The notes beneath the pieces were generated by a model. The model ran no database searches. It saw only the letters and a program-made list of their open reading frames with translations, and was not told where the DNA came from. The position numbers and the translations under genes were made by a program. 64,000 bases of DNA from Symsagittifera roscoffensis (lineage: Eukaryota > Xenacoelomorpha > Acoela > Convolutidae): assembly GCF_963678635.1 (NCBI RefSeq), contig NC_087070.1, positions 46,357,467 through 46,421,466 of the forward strand, read 5' to 3'. Shown one piece after another: positions 25,121-38,200 of the stretch. Position 1 is the stretch's first letter, and each line of letters starts with the position of its first letter.

Positions 25121-25807
25121 AAAAAATTCGAAGTCTGAATTTGTGGTTCCAAATAAGAGCGAAACTACCCAAAAAACAGACATTACTCGAGTAAAACTAA
25201 ACTGTTACGTTTTAAATTAAGCTATTATAAGCTTGCTTCTAAGCCATTAAAATAAGCTAATGTAAGCCTGCTCGATCGCTTTATTCGCTCGAGTTTTGAG
25301 ACGAAAAACCAAAAATTTCAAACCGGTTTTTCTCGACAGGCTTTTTCTTGGCCTTTTTCAATGTCGTTTGAATGACGACTTTAAGGGCTTCAATATGATA
25401 AATCACTCAACTCTCTCCGATGATTATTTGTGGTAGCTGATTTTGCGTGGAAATAAAAAAAACCAAAAACACTTGAATACAAATTTTCTGTCCTTTTTCA
25501 AATGGTCGGAACAAAAAACAAAAACACACCCGAATACAAAGTTGCTCCACTTTTTTCAAATGGTCGGAACAATAACAAGGAAATTCACTGCTGGTTTGAA
25601 GGCAAAGAAAAGCTTCGATCCCTCTGAAGTCGGACCTTTACCACGACACCTCGCATCTTGGCTAGGAAAATGTGCCCGGAAATGAAAATTACAATAATGT
25701 TCGATTTTAATTGAAAAAAGCGACCGCGTATTATTACACCAGCTTCACCAGTGTAAGCATTTGAGAAAAAATGCCACTTTCGAAAACAGATGATTAAAAG
25801 GATCTAA

Positions 25808-25813
25808 TTTAAT
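25808..25813 (-). promoter_or_regulatory. Possible polyadenylation signal of WDR53
   Basis: ATTAAA on the minus strand, about 130 bases after the WDR53 stop. I found no AATAAA on the minus strand between the stop and this site. This is a short motif in AT-rich DNA, so the evidence is weak. Confidence 0.3.
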
Positions 25814-25942
25814 CTACCGGTAATAATCAAACCTCAAAATCTCTTTAAAAATCATCAGAATTACAAGAATAAATTTGTAAACAAATAAACATCGTTCCAG
25901 ACTGTATGGTATAAATGGAAATAAACCAATCCAGTTAAATGA

Positions 25943-26234
25943 TCAAGAAAACAAAGCGTGATGAGAATAAGATGTCACAACTGTCGATAGATCAGCCACA
26001 AACAGTTGAGGCTCACCGTCCACAACAGACGGGCATAGCCAATTGATTTTATTATGATGGGTCTTACACGTCGCTTGTTGGAAACATATCTTGTTCAATG
26101 CTGATGACGTAATTACAGGTGAATTAAGTTCAGTTGTTTCACTTTCAGCATCTTCCATTGGCTGTTCAAGGTCAAGTCCATCACCAGCACCTTGTTCAGA
26201 TATGTCTTCCAAAGCATCTTCAAACTCTTCATTT
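25943..26234 (-). CDS. WDR53: WDR53 coding exon 7 (terminal)
   Basis: 292 bp, acceptor gattaag, ending in TGA at 25943-25945. It starts with an acidic region (N-E-E-F-E-D-A-L-E-D) and closes with H-N-K-I-N-W-L-C and P-Q-L-F-V-A-D-L, the diagnostic WDR53 C-terminal blade-closing strand. Confidence 0.9.
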
Positions 26235-29200
26235 CTTAATCAAAACAGTACTTAATCAAGAAATTTGTTATGTCAGACATTTTTATCCCATTTTTAATAT
26301 TCAAAAAAGGGCAGTGGGAAAGCCAGTGAAAACTAAATGAGCCCAAAAAGCGCTGACTACTTAAATCATCCAAAATAAAGTTATTTGTGTTAAAACATGC
26401 ATGATTTCCGTAACCGTTAAAAAATTATTTATTTCGGCTACACTCGCTCAAGTGAGAAGCTTCCCCATGCTCTGCAACCTTTTAGATAAAAAATGTTCGG
26501 ATCATATTATGTCTCTATGCCGTAATTTGTAAAAGCATTTTGTTACATCATTTACATTTGTGCATCTATGGGGGAGGGGCGGGGCAGAAGAGCTCAACTT
26601 ACATCTCAGCCCGCCACGAGATAATCCGTTTATCAGAGCCACCGCTGACTAGTAAATCGCCGCCATAAACACCCGCTTCTGTCCAGTTATTGGCAAAGGT
26701 CACTTGCGAGACTGCTGCAGTATGGCCAGTCAACAAACTTGACAGCCTCAATTTGGACTTAGAGCTGGCTGCAGTTGATGAGCCTGTCCAGTACAAGTAT
26801 GATATATAGTTACAAACATAACCGCTCAGAATTAGAACAAAGTATCAGGAATCCAGGCTGTTTATTTTGCTGTAAAAAATAATTTAGTACCAATAGATAT
26901 CCAACTTTTTAAGGAAATCCAGCTTTTGAAACTGGTTCATGATATCAGGGATCTTTTTATATTTGGTAATTATAAACTATCTGAGTTCATATTAGGTTGA
27001 TACAATCACCAGTAAAATTTAGTCTAATGAAAGACGTAAGCTGAATTCGCAACTTGGCTTCTCGCAAACGAAAGACTTGTTCTTGGACTTGTTCGCTGGT
27101 TACTGCCGCATGGTCTCAATTAAGTGTCCTCTGTCAAAAAGACTCTATCCATTTCCCTACGTTGTTATGGAGACTAAGTACATGACACAGTTATAAGAAG
27201 CAGCAACCTCTAAGTGAACAAGTTCAATAATATAAAAAAACGGTTGCAGGGGCCTACTACAAGCAAGGTTATGGGGCAAAATTGCTTATTCTGTTGATTT
27301 TTCGAGCTTAATTGATGAAAGTATAATACAATCAACCATAGGAATATTCTGGAGGACTGTAAGTCCTGTCAAGGTCAGGTGTGGCTAATCTTTATTGTCA
27401 GATATAGTTGCTCTTGGAATAGTAATCCTGATGAATTTGAAATGAGTTTCTGTTTCTTTTCTATTTTTTGTAGTTTTTACTAAATTTTTGTTATTGTAAA
27501 TGTCTTTGGACCATGTTCGGGTTACATAACAGTCATCTGAAACCCAAGTGGATTCATAGGCTGTTCTCTCAGAGCTATGAATTATGTAATCTTTTTTAAA
27601 TGTGTATTTATAATTATTAAGAAATTAATCTTAATCAATAAATGTGTATTTATAATTCTTAGGAAATTAATCTTAATCAAATTAATCCAGCAAACTCTTT
27701 AACCTTTAAACCACTGAAGCTTAACAAAAAAGACTAGGTTATTTATTCATTATTTCGGCTCAGAGAGTTTCCATTATCAAAATGATACGAATAACATCCT
27801 TAGCAAAAAAAAATTCTATGAGGATCATACAAAAACTTTGCTTTAAAATGCGCAACTTAGGTTGGAAAAAAGTAAATGAACTGATAGTGACATAAGTGTA
27901 TGCATTAGCTGTACAGATCTATTAGGTTTTAAAAATTGGTTAATTGCTAATCAAATCTTGAAAAGAATAAACAAATAATCAGCTGATTTGCTATCTAATA
28001 TGGAGTTAGCAATTAAAGTTGCTGTAGTTACACTTCAATCAAAAAAAAAATTATAAGAAAATTCCAACATTCAGTCAGTTACTTCATGAACGTGGAGCTT
28101 GGATAAATTTCATATGGAACAAAAATTAAACAGTTTTCGAATTGCATATCTACCAACTACTCAGGTTTGATCTCAGATCAGTTAATAAATTAAATTCGGA
28201 GACTGATTTGAATGGGCTCTTAGTTTTTTTGAAAATCCAACGTCCGTTACCAGACGAGCTACTAAAAATTATTGAAGATACCACCCTATTGTATTAAACT
28301 GGACAAGTTACCCATCCGGTAGAGCGCTTCCAATTTCTTCAATAACCTGAATTCATGATTTGCAACTCTGTAATCCTTGAGAATTATCAGAAAACGATTT
28401 TTTCCAAGTTGTGCACAGTTTTCGGGATTATAATCTTCCAGATAAAAACTAACTAGTAATCTTCATTTATTCTTAGCTGATCATAGCCTGGCGGTAACAT
28501 CCTAGACTGCGAACCCGGACGCATGGTTTCGATTCTCACAGGTTTCAATAAATTTGATTTGGTCGTTTCATGTAGGATGTAGACTTGTTGATCTAGCGGT
28601 AACAAGCGCAACTCATTTCCGGATAGACGAGTTTCGATCCTCGTGGTCGTCATTTTTTCTTTTCTCTCGCATGGCCAAAATTCTTAATAAAATATTTTCA
28701 AACTTTTTTAAATTAGTTTAAAATCATGACTCTGTAAAGTTTCAAGGGTAGACTTAGAGCATACCAGCTGATCTCGCTATCTAATCTTCCCAAGGGCTTG
28801 TTACCTAAATCTTATCGTGCTAATATAAGTCGGGTAAATTCAGCATTTTATTAGTGGAAAACCTCTAATAAAAACGTTTCAAAATTTATGATACAGTGTC
28901 TGTCACCTATAGCGCAATTTTAGCATTTCTTGGACCCATATATCATACTTGTCCCATCTGAAATTTTCAGGACATCGAACAAAAGCAAGGCTGAATTTTC
29001 GACGCCACAAGCCAACACATTTGCAGAAGAGTTGAGTGAAATTGAATGTGCCATAGGCGGAGTCAGAATATTACCAGAAAACAATTCGGCAGATGATCCT
29101 TCGGCTGCCGATTCGGAGCCGGCTAAAACATTTATCGGTGAGCTATGTGTTTATAGGAAAAATGAGTCTGTTTAACTATACCAGCCAAGCTAAATTATAC

Positions 29201-32200
29201 ATTAACCAATTTGCAGTATTAACTGAAACAATTCCTAGTTACTGAAAAAATTTTACTCCAAAATCCCCATCCATTTTAGGACATTCTTTTTTGGTCAAGC
29301 GACACGTCAAAATTTTTAAAAGCGCCGTTGGTGACAATGAACACTGACTATGAGTGGGAAGCCTGCGTCAAAAAAAATATGAGCTAATTTATTTTATTTA
29401 TTAGATACATCTGCTTGACCTAAAACCCAATTTATTTTAATTTCATTCATATCGGTCACCCTGAGAGTCGTCATGGAAGCATGCGTTCAAGTACAAAGTA
29501 GACGAAGAGGAGCCGTCTACGAGGTTCCAACTTCTCAATTGAGCGTCCGTGCCCGCCGAGAACAGTTCGGGTGCGGAGGGGTGGAACTGGATGCTACTCA
29601 CGCAGCTGTCATGGTCTGAGAACGTATGGATGACATTTTTGGTCGGTTTGCTATCATCAATCACAGTAACAGCACCTTAAACAAAACTTTCTGGTTTTTC
29701 ATGTGAAACCTTGTGAGAAAATAAGCAAAAAAATTCTTGAAGCTCATTGAACAATCTTTCATCAATATTAAAAATTCTTAAACAAATTCGCAAAATGAAA
29801 ACTCACCAAAAACAAATATCAAACCTCATGTTAAGAACTTTAACTTTTTAATCATAAATTAGTTTGCCTAGCGAGATCTTTACATGTAAAGACTTTTAAA
29901 ACTCAAGTTCATGTTAATAAATTGAGTCATTTCGCTAACTTCAACTTTGATACGCAAAAAAGTGATTCAAACTGATTTATTTTAAAACGTCAGAAGAGTT
30001 AAAGTTCCAAAGCGTCAACGCTAAAAACGTCAAAAGAATCAACGAGAGAGACAAAAGGACAAAAATGCAAATGCCATGAGCCATGTTTCTGTTTCTGCCA
30101 TGAGATATGTTATAAAAATGATTTCTCTCAAGATAAGATGCTTAAGAACTGACGGCATGTATTCTGTACTTAAATCAACATTCTGCAAGATAAATTTAGA
30201 AAACATTTTGTTGCATTGCAGAATGATTATGACTCAAAAACAAGGCTCAAAATGATTTTTCGGATACTGTTGATTCCCTCATTAATAACCCAGATATAAG
30301 CGAAGCCGAGAAACCTAAAATTGTATCGTGAACCAGGAAATATCCAAAATAAGACTTACTAAACAAAACGGCTTAAAGTGTCTACAACAGGAGTCAAGAG
30401 ACCTCTGCTGAAGCTCAATGCAACCGCACAAAAAGATTGAATAAAAAATCTGACGATCCACCTAAAAACTGGTAGATCTACACGCAGACCTCGTCACAGG
30501 AAAATGATGAACTCCCACCAAACTTCAGCAAAGGCTATCATAACTTTGATTTGAATCACTGATCTGATAGATTTATTTTTTTCTTGGGCTTTTAACTTGA
30601 ACGAAAGCTATCATGGATGAAAATTTTGAATAAATTCAGACTGCTTTCTTCTTTTTGAAAATTTTCAGTCTCAAAAAAAGCTGATGCGAATTTTTCTTTG
30701 GCTTTTTGAAGTTAAACTCAACAAAGGTTATCAAGACTTCGAAATTCGAATTGAATTAAGGGCTATTACGGTTTTTTTTAGCTTGAACCTCACCAAAAAA
30801 ACGATTTCGATTTTGAATTGAGTCGTGACAGATTCCATCTATTGGTTTGATTTCTCAACTTCAACGTCAAAAAAGGCTATCATGACTTTGAATTCAAAAA
30901 CTGATCATGCATAATTTGGGCAAGGTAAGATATGGTATACTTGCAGGTGATCAAATTGCAAAATAATTACTCACGGGTTATATTTCGAAACCACAATTAG
31001 ACATTGAGGCTTCGCATTACCTGCGATACCACAAAAATAGCACTAAATGCTAACAGACAGGAAAGGAAAAGAATCAACTAAGTCCAAATAAAACGGAAAA
31101 ATTTTCAAAGAAACCACAACTAAAATTTTTTCAAAATGTTGCCTGGGATGAAGCTCTATTTGCGGAAAACACGTCCCAGAAACGCATTCGACGGCGTTTA
31201 AGGAAATTTCAAAAACAATTTTTGAGTGAAGAAAGTTGTTGTCATGAAAAAGTTTGAGCTATAGATTCTATTGAGATTTTTAACGTCTTCTGAGATCCGG
31301 CGGACAGAATACAAAAAATTGAAACGTTTTCAAAAAAGGTCCTGGTCAGATTCAAACCCAGGACCTTCGCCGTCCCAAGCGTATTCGTTACCTCAAGAAT
31401 AAGTGTAAAGGAGACGCTTGGAAATTTGAATTCATTATGAACCAACATACCAAGTGATTCAAGTGATCTCGTTAAAATTGTTAACCCAAAAAAGCCTATA
31501 TTCCGACTTGATAACGCTTGCTAATCGCAAGCGAAAACATTGTTGGACAAAAACTAATACACTGTATATAAAAATAAAGCCACAGTATACAAAAAAAAAT
31601 CTCTCAGTAAACAAAAACCCTAGACATGATTCATAGTCTCTTCGTCTTCTTGTCATTATCCTTTCTACTTTTGCCACAAAAAAATCATTTCATCCTGATC
31701 CCAAAAAAGAAGTATGTGAGTGCAATAACGTGCTGCTGGTATAAAAACAAAACACATTTTATTGAATGAAAAAGAACCCATCAAACTCAATGTTTACTCG
31801 AAACAATCTTTCAAGACATTTTGTTCTTGACCTGTGGATAGATACACCGACCCGCATTGAATGTTATTGAATAAGGCAGATTTAACAGATGCTAAGAAAT
31901 AATAACATCGAAACAATTTTGCTCAAAACTGTGCAATGAAACGAGCAGGTTACACTGAAAAACGAAAGTGTGATATTTCACGAGCTTCGCTTGTGTAAAA
32001 ATTGAATAGGTACTGGAAGACATTTTCTTGTTACCTGAGTCATCGCACGTAGCCAACAGTTGGTCCTTTTCGTTCATCAGGATCATGTTGACATCATCAT
32101 CTGAGTAGCATGTCTCGTACACTGGCTGCTCATAGTTCCTCAGGTCGAACTTCAGAAGCATACAGTCACTCGACACCCAGAAGTAATGAGGCTCAGCCCT

Positions 32201-35200
32201 GAATCAGTAAACAGAAACAGTAAACATGTATCAATCTTTCAGACCATAGTTTTTATCCGAATAACAGAAAAAATACTAAAACGACTTTCAATTATAAAAA
32301 ATTACTATAATTAGTAGAAAAAGCCCATGCTAGGAAAAATAATAGATTAAACGATAGTCCAACAACTACATTTTTCAAAAAACTTTAAGTTTGCAAAACA
32401 CAGCTCCTAGTCCGAATCAAATCACTGAAACTTGTCAGCCCAAGTTATGTGCTTTAATTCTACGCCAAATGAGCAATATTAGTAAAATGAGTAGTTTTTA
32501 ACTTCTTAAGGTATATAACTAAACTGGTGATTTTTTTAACAAAGTTTTCAACGTGGAACAAAAACTAGAACCCGATTGCAACACCCTTGCTAATCCTAAG
32601 GATGATCCCCCGCCGTCAAAACCCTCTTGCACACGCCACTCCTATTAGGATATTGAATTTTTCAATCAGTTGTTAATAATTGAACGCAAATTATAATCGT
32701 TGTTTTTTATGAAACTCAGTTAACTACTAACACATAGAAAGACACTGCAGTTACTTCGTCTGGAAACCCTGACAATTGGTGCACGAGAGAGCGGTTCTTC
32801 GCATCCCAGATACAGACATCACAGGACTCTGCACCCGAAACCAACACACCTTCACAAAATCAGCAGGGCCAATCAGGTTCAAGAACTATTTGGCTTAGAT
32901 TAAAATTAGTTAATCACCTAGGCTGGTTTAAATAATTACCTAGTGCCCTTATCAAATATTATTTCAGTAATACTCAACCTATCATTCAATATGGTTGCTT
33001 GTGCACTAGCTACTCAAACTTAATTCCGATTTAATGATGCAAAGAAAATAGTCCGACTGATTTATTACAAACTAACATTCAAAAGCACTAAGAACTTTTT
33101 CTCTTCAAACAAATAAGTGGCAGTGAATAAGCTGTTCGTTCATGATTTCAACAATTTTATTTTTCTTGCAAAAGCCAAGGGCTAATTAACGAGAATATCA
33201 GCATGGGTTAATAATAATAAATACTTCATGGAAAGGTAAATTAAAGGGAAATCTAATAACATATAGAAGATACATGTTGAAAATCTAATGAGGCAAACCG
33301 TAACTTGCCTGAAAAAAATTGAAAATGAGCAAGGATGCAATCAGATGCTTCGCGCATCAAACAAAGACACTTTTACTCTTAAAAACCTTGATTTAGTGCG
33401 TGCTATATTTTCCTCTTGAGGTGGTCAAAATGCTTTGATTTCAATAATGACCAAAACAGATCACTTTTTGTATTTACGTATATCTTGATAAGTATATAAA
33501 GTATTTCTATAACTTAAAAACTTTGAACGGTGTGTTTTTTGAATGCGACCATACAAACAAAAAGCTTTGCGATTCTTCTCTCAAATCATTCGACGCTGAA
33601 CAGTACTAGTTTCCGAGATAATGCAATTTTTCAAACACTTAAAGTTCAAACAAAGAACACAAACTCTTGAAAACCTCGATTTAGTGCATACTATATTTTC
33701 TTCTTGAGGTGGCCAAAATACTTTCGTTTCACTAATGAATGAAATAGATTAATTTTTGTATTTCTGTATATCTTGATAGTAAATAAAGTATTACTAGCGT
33801 GTAACGCACCTCCGGTGCTTCGAATTTTCAAAAACTCAAAAAAATATTCTTTGACTGTACTCTGACAGCACCCAATTACAGGGTTCGTAATTACAAATTT
33901 TGCAAAGTTTTTTATTCAAGTTTTATATACAAATTTTGAAGAACCACAAAATTTAGTGAACTTTTATATAAGTTCTTTGAAAAATTTAAAATGAACTAAG
34001 AAACGTCACATCTGTGAAACTGAAAGCAATTGAGCAGTTGCATTTGGACGCAAGATTTGCAACTCCTCAGAGTACTCTTACAGTACCCAACTACAATGTT
34101 GGGAAATTCAAATTATGAGAAATTTCACCTTAACTTTTCTAAAAAAAAAAAGTATTCACATCTCAGAAACTACAAAAATTTGAGCAGTCGTTTTTGATGG
34201 CAATATTCGCAATCTTTGAAAGTACGCAACTACAGGGTTGGAACTTTCACTTTAACGAAATATCTTGTAATTTGAGTTTTCTGAAAAATTTTGAAAAAAC
34301 CTATAAAACGTCGTATCTCGAAAACTAGAAGAACAGCCATTTTCAGAGGCAAGATTCCCAACACCCTGAGAGTACCATCACAGATTCGAATAACAGGATT
34401 GAGATCTTCTAACTTTTGGAATTTTTTGACATTTAAGTTTTTTTGAAAATTTCGGAGAAAATCAAAAAACGTCATATCTCGAAAACTAGAAGAATTTGAG
34501 CAGTCATATTTGGCGGCGAAATTCGCAACTCCTGAGAGTACCCTAACAGAGTCTCACTACAGAGATGGTAAGTTCAAGTTCTAAAATTTTGAAATTTTTA
34601 TATCTAAGTTTTCTGAAAAATTTTGAAAAAATCCAAAAAAAACGTCAAATCTCGAAAACTACAAGGACTTGAGCAGCCATAATCAGAGACAAGATTTCAT
34701 CCTTGAGAGTACGCTCACAATATCCAACAACAGGATTGAGATCTTCAACATTTTTGAAATTTTTAAAATCTAAGTTTTTGAAAATTTTTTGAAAAAATCA
34801 TAAAAAACGTCAGATCTCGAAAACTACAAGGATTTGGGAAGTGAGAATTGGAGGCAAAATTCGCAACCCCTGAGAGTAGCCTGACAGCACTCAACTACAG
34901 GGTGAGATTTTCAAAAATTGAGAAATTTTTCTATATTAAATTGCCTAGAAGTTTTTGAAAAATCTCGAAAATTGCCTATCTCATAAGGATTTAGTTTATC
35001 ATATATGGAGGCCAGAATAGCAAAACCTGGGAAAATTGAAAAATACCTTAACCATTGCAATATACGATATAGCTTAAACGTAAAAAAAATCTTTTGTTAA
35101 ACATCCAAAAATAATACGTTGAAAAAGCTAAAACATGGCAAGATAGTGAAGACCGCATTTGAATATATAATAGATTATAATTTTAAAACTTTGAAGGTTC

Positions 35201-38200
35201 TGTTTTTTGAATGCTACCATATCAAAAAAAAAACACTTGCGACTCTTCCCTCAAATCATGCGATTCTGAAACGTTCTAGTTACCGAGATAATGTGATGTT
35301 GTAGTTAAACACTTTCCGAATAAGCCATGAAAATATGCGTTCTGAAACCATGTAGCTTAAAAAAGATCATTAAAAAAATTCCAAATTTTTTTTTCAGAAT
35401 AGGCAATGAAAATATGCGCTCTGAAACCTTGTAGCTTAAAAAAGATCGTAAAAAAGAAAAATCGCTTTTATACTTAGTCAACTTTTTGTCCTTATTCTCA
35501 TCAAATCGCAGAGACTATCATGTTAAAGCAAGTTACTTGGCACGCTGCTTTCAATGTTCAGATTTGAAAACTTGACTTAAGAGTTTTGTTATTGTTTTTG
35601 ATAGCATAATTGCTACAGCATATTTTTTGTTTATTAAACTTGTTTATTTTGTGATAAACTTATTAAACAGCAGTAGCTGCTGTTTAAAAGTCGATTCCAG
35701 AAGTGACTGTACGGCCAATCGGATAACTTATTTGGATAGCCCTTAACAAAAGAATTTTGAGGATCCGATTAATGGTGAACACCACAGTCTGTACAACTTC
35801 ATTTATTCAATTACGTGAAAATCGCTGTTTCATTTAATTGTTTTTACACTTTATCGTAATTGATTTAAATCCTATTGATTCACTTTTGTGTTTTTAGTTT
35901 TCGAAGCTTTGGGATATCTTGTAATCTCGGGTTCATTGCTAGTGGTGGTGAGATCCTCAAGTCTTTAGTTTTCTCTTTTTATCAAACAATTTTAACAATT
36001 GATGTCAGTAATCTGAATATGCCAGCACAACCAAAAACTCGTAATAACCAACACAGAAAATCAAATCGCTGAAAATTTTCTACCATGCTTTACTGAGAAT
36101 TGTTCTGTGAAAACTAAAGTTTTCTTACCAAGTGATTTTTATTTCACGAAAGCCTTGTCAACGCACTAAATGACACAAAAAGAAAAGAAAAAGAAGCAAG
36201 TACTTAAGCGAGGGAAGTAACAAATGAACAAAAGTCGCAGCAAACCAAAAAAACGCAACGTGATTTTGAAAGGAACTCGACCTCGCTGTGCTAAAAATAA
36301 CCAGATTATTGTGAAAATTTTTTTAAATGAGCCTCAAATCATAGTTAAAAGCGACGAAAATGAACTGAAAATAGTTGTAAACGTTCACGAAGACTCAGAG
36401 GGTCAACTTCTACTTTTGAAAACTAAGACAAAAGAGTTAGTACGAAAAAAAAACTGATGCAAAAAGCACTAAACCTCCGTAATTCTGCAAACTATGGAGT
36501 GTATTTAATCCTTGGTCTCACACCAACCGAACAAGCTTAACAACTTTTATTACGATTTATAAAGCGAAAAAATGAAACTGAAAACCCAGGAAAAAATACA
36601 GAATCAAGGGAGACACAATGATTGGGATAACTTCTTGACTACAAATGCTACTCATGGGAGATTTCATCATGATTTCAATTTGCTGTTTGACATCAGTCGT
36701 CTTTCTGACGAGCAAAATGTTTTAGACTTTTAACTGAATAAACCTCATTTTACTTAAATTTTTGCAATGCGACTCAGAAAAAAGGAAACGAATAAATTAT
36801 CCGTTTAACAATTCCTCGTTGACTGTTCATCGTTTAAATATGCTTGATAGTGCTCGAAGTCGCGCCACAAACTTAAATCGAATCGATAGACTAGAAATTG
36901 AAACGATGCGTCTTATTGAACTTGATCGAGCAGTTCTTCTTTCCCGTTCTCGCAAATTCACAACGAATGAAGCTTTTTCGTTACTTATATCTTTAAATGC
37001 TAGAAAGTCTCTTCCTTCAGTGATATTTCTAAACTCAGTCAAAGCTGTAACAGTCAATGACAGCGGAGCTCTTCAATGAACCCTGCAGCTCGGTCTACGA
37101 TGAAAAATACCATAATCGGGCTCATAGATTGTTACATAATCCGACAGTCATATTAAATGATGTTTTACTTCAGCTGATATTAACTAACACTTGAGTACGT
37201 TATCGCTAAGTTCCAAAAAAGTCTGTGAATCATTCATAACCTTCAATTGCATTTTGAAGTTAAATCTCTGATTAAAAACTACTGTCCCATTTTTTTTTGT
37301 GCCAAGACTAACTCTCCTTCTTGAAAAAAAAAAATTCTTTAACTTTATTTTTTCAAAGATTAACACAGGGTCAACTCACGTCAACATGGCTTCCACAAAG
37401 GTCAATCGACCGTCACTCAGTTATTATTTTTTCTCGAAAAAAAACAAATTGTAGATCGCGGCGAAGAGACCAAGGAGTGAATCTCAATTTTAGCAAAGCC
37501 TTTGAATCGGTAGAGCATTCCACTCTTATTGATAAACTATTAAAATTAGAGTTTGACAAGGATTTTATTGACATTTACCATATTTAGTAAATCGCTACCA
37601 ACAAAGAAAAATCGATGGAACTTTTGTAGTTTTTTACTAGTGGTTAGTGGTGTACCCCAAGGAAACGTATTGAATCGTTATTATTCTTAATTTTCATCGA
37701 TGAACTGCTTGACCTACCCTCCTTATCGAGCTGTTACTGTTATGCAGACAGTACAAAACTAGTAGCTAAAGGTCAATCCCCCCAACAGCAAGATGATTTA
37801 GATGCTCTGAAGTTGTGGTCCTTTTACAGTCAGGTTTCTTTCAGTTCCATCAAATAGATTTATTTTAATAGCAATAGCTCACACGATCTGAACTTATTTC
37901 TTGGTAACGCTGAAATTGAAAAGCAAATCTCTGCAGCTGATATTGGAATCCAAATACATTGGGTTCAATGAAATTCAATTTATTTACAACGTGGGTCATA
38001 TCAATAGTTCTGCACGGTTACCCCGCCTGGTTTCCAACGCTTTTTTATATGCGAAAAGTTTCAATCAAATTGAAAAAGATTGCACCCGGTCTTCAAAATG
38101 CAGATGTCGTCCTTGTATTGCTTGATTAAAGTTCTAAAACCAACTTAACTGTTAATGTCCTTAAATGATTATTTTCACAATCGCTGAATAAGGTCGTACG

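Larger units (their letters stand above)
24623..25942. other. 3' flank of WDR53 with a dispersed repeat
   Basis: Contains R3 copy 2 (24945-25120) and a ~66-bp imperfect duplication (about 25460-25580) marked by twice-repeated tttttcaaatggtcggaaca. An 80-codon plus-strand frame at 25443-25685 ends in R-K-F-T-A-G-L-K-A-K-K-S-F-D-P-S; its last third is less AT-driven than its start, but I cannot assign it. An ATTAAA on the minus strand (25808-25813) is a possible WDR53 polyadenylation signal. Confidence 0.4.
26784..28948 (-). other. WDR53 intron 5
   Basis: 2165 bp, between exons 5 and 6. It contains two tRNA-like pieces in tandem (28484-28560 and 28583-28656), a small AT-rich duplication around 27596-27680 (taatc-tt, tgtgtatttataatt-tta repeated), and a fragment related to repeat R2 near 27004. 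No other coding signal is seen. Confidence 0.7.
29676..32034 (-). other. WDR53 intron 3
   Basis: 2359 bp. It holds a degenerate tandem repeat (about 30505-30905) and repeat R1 copy 2 (31005-31525). The remainder is AT-rich and I see nothing else. Confidence 0.7.

Noticed and set aside
28930-29175. Plus-strand open frame of 81 codons with splice-like edges (ttttcag / gtgagc).
   Set aside because: The minus strand of the same bases encodes WDR53 blade 5 (M-A-H-S-I-S, C-G-V-E-N-S) with phases matching both neighbours, so the plus frame is its shadow.
36224-36457. 77-codon Lys-rich open frame upstream of the LINE fragment.
   Set aside because: No recognisable motif. It may belong to the LINE's first reading frame, but nothing supports calling it a gene.
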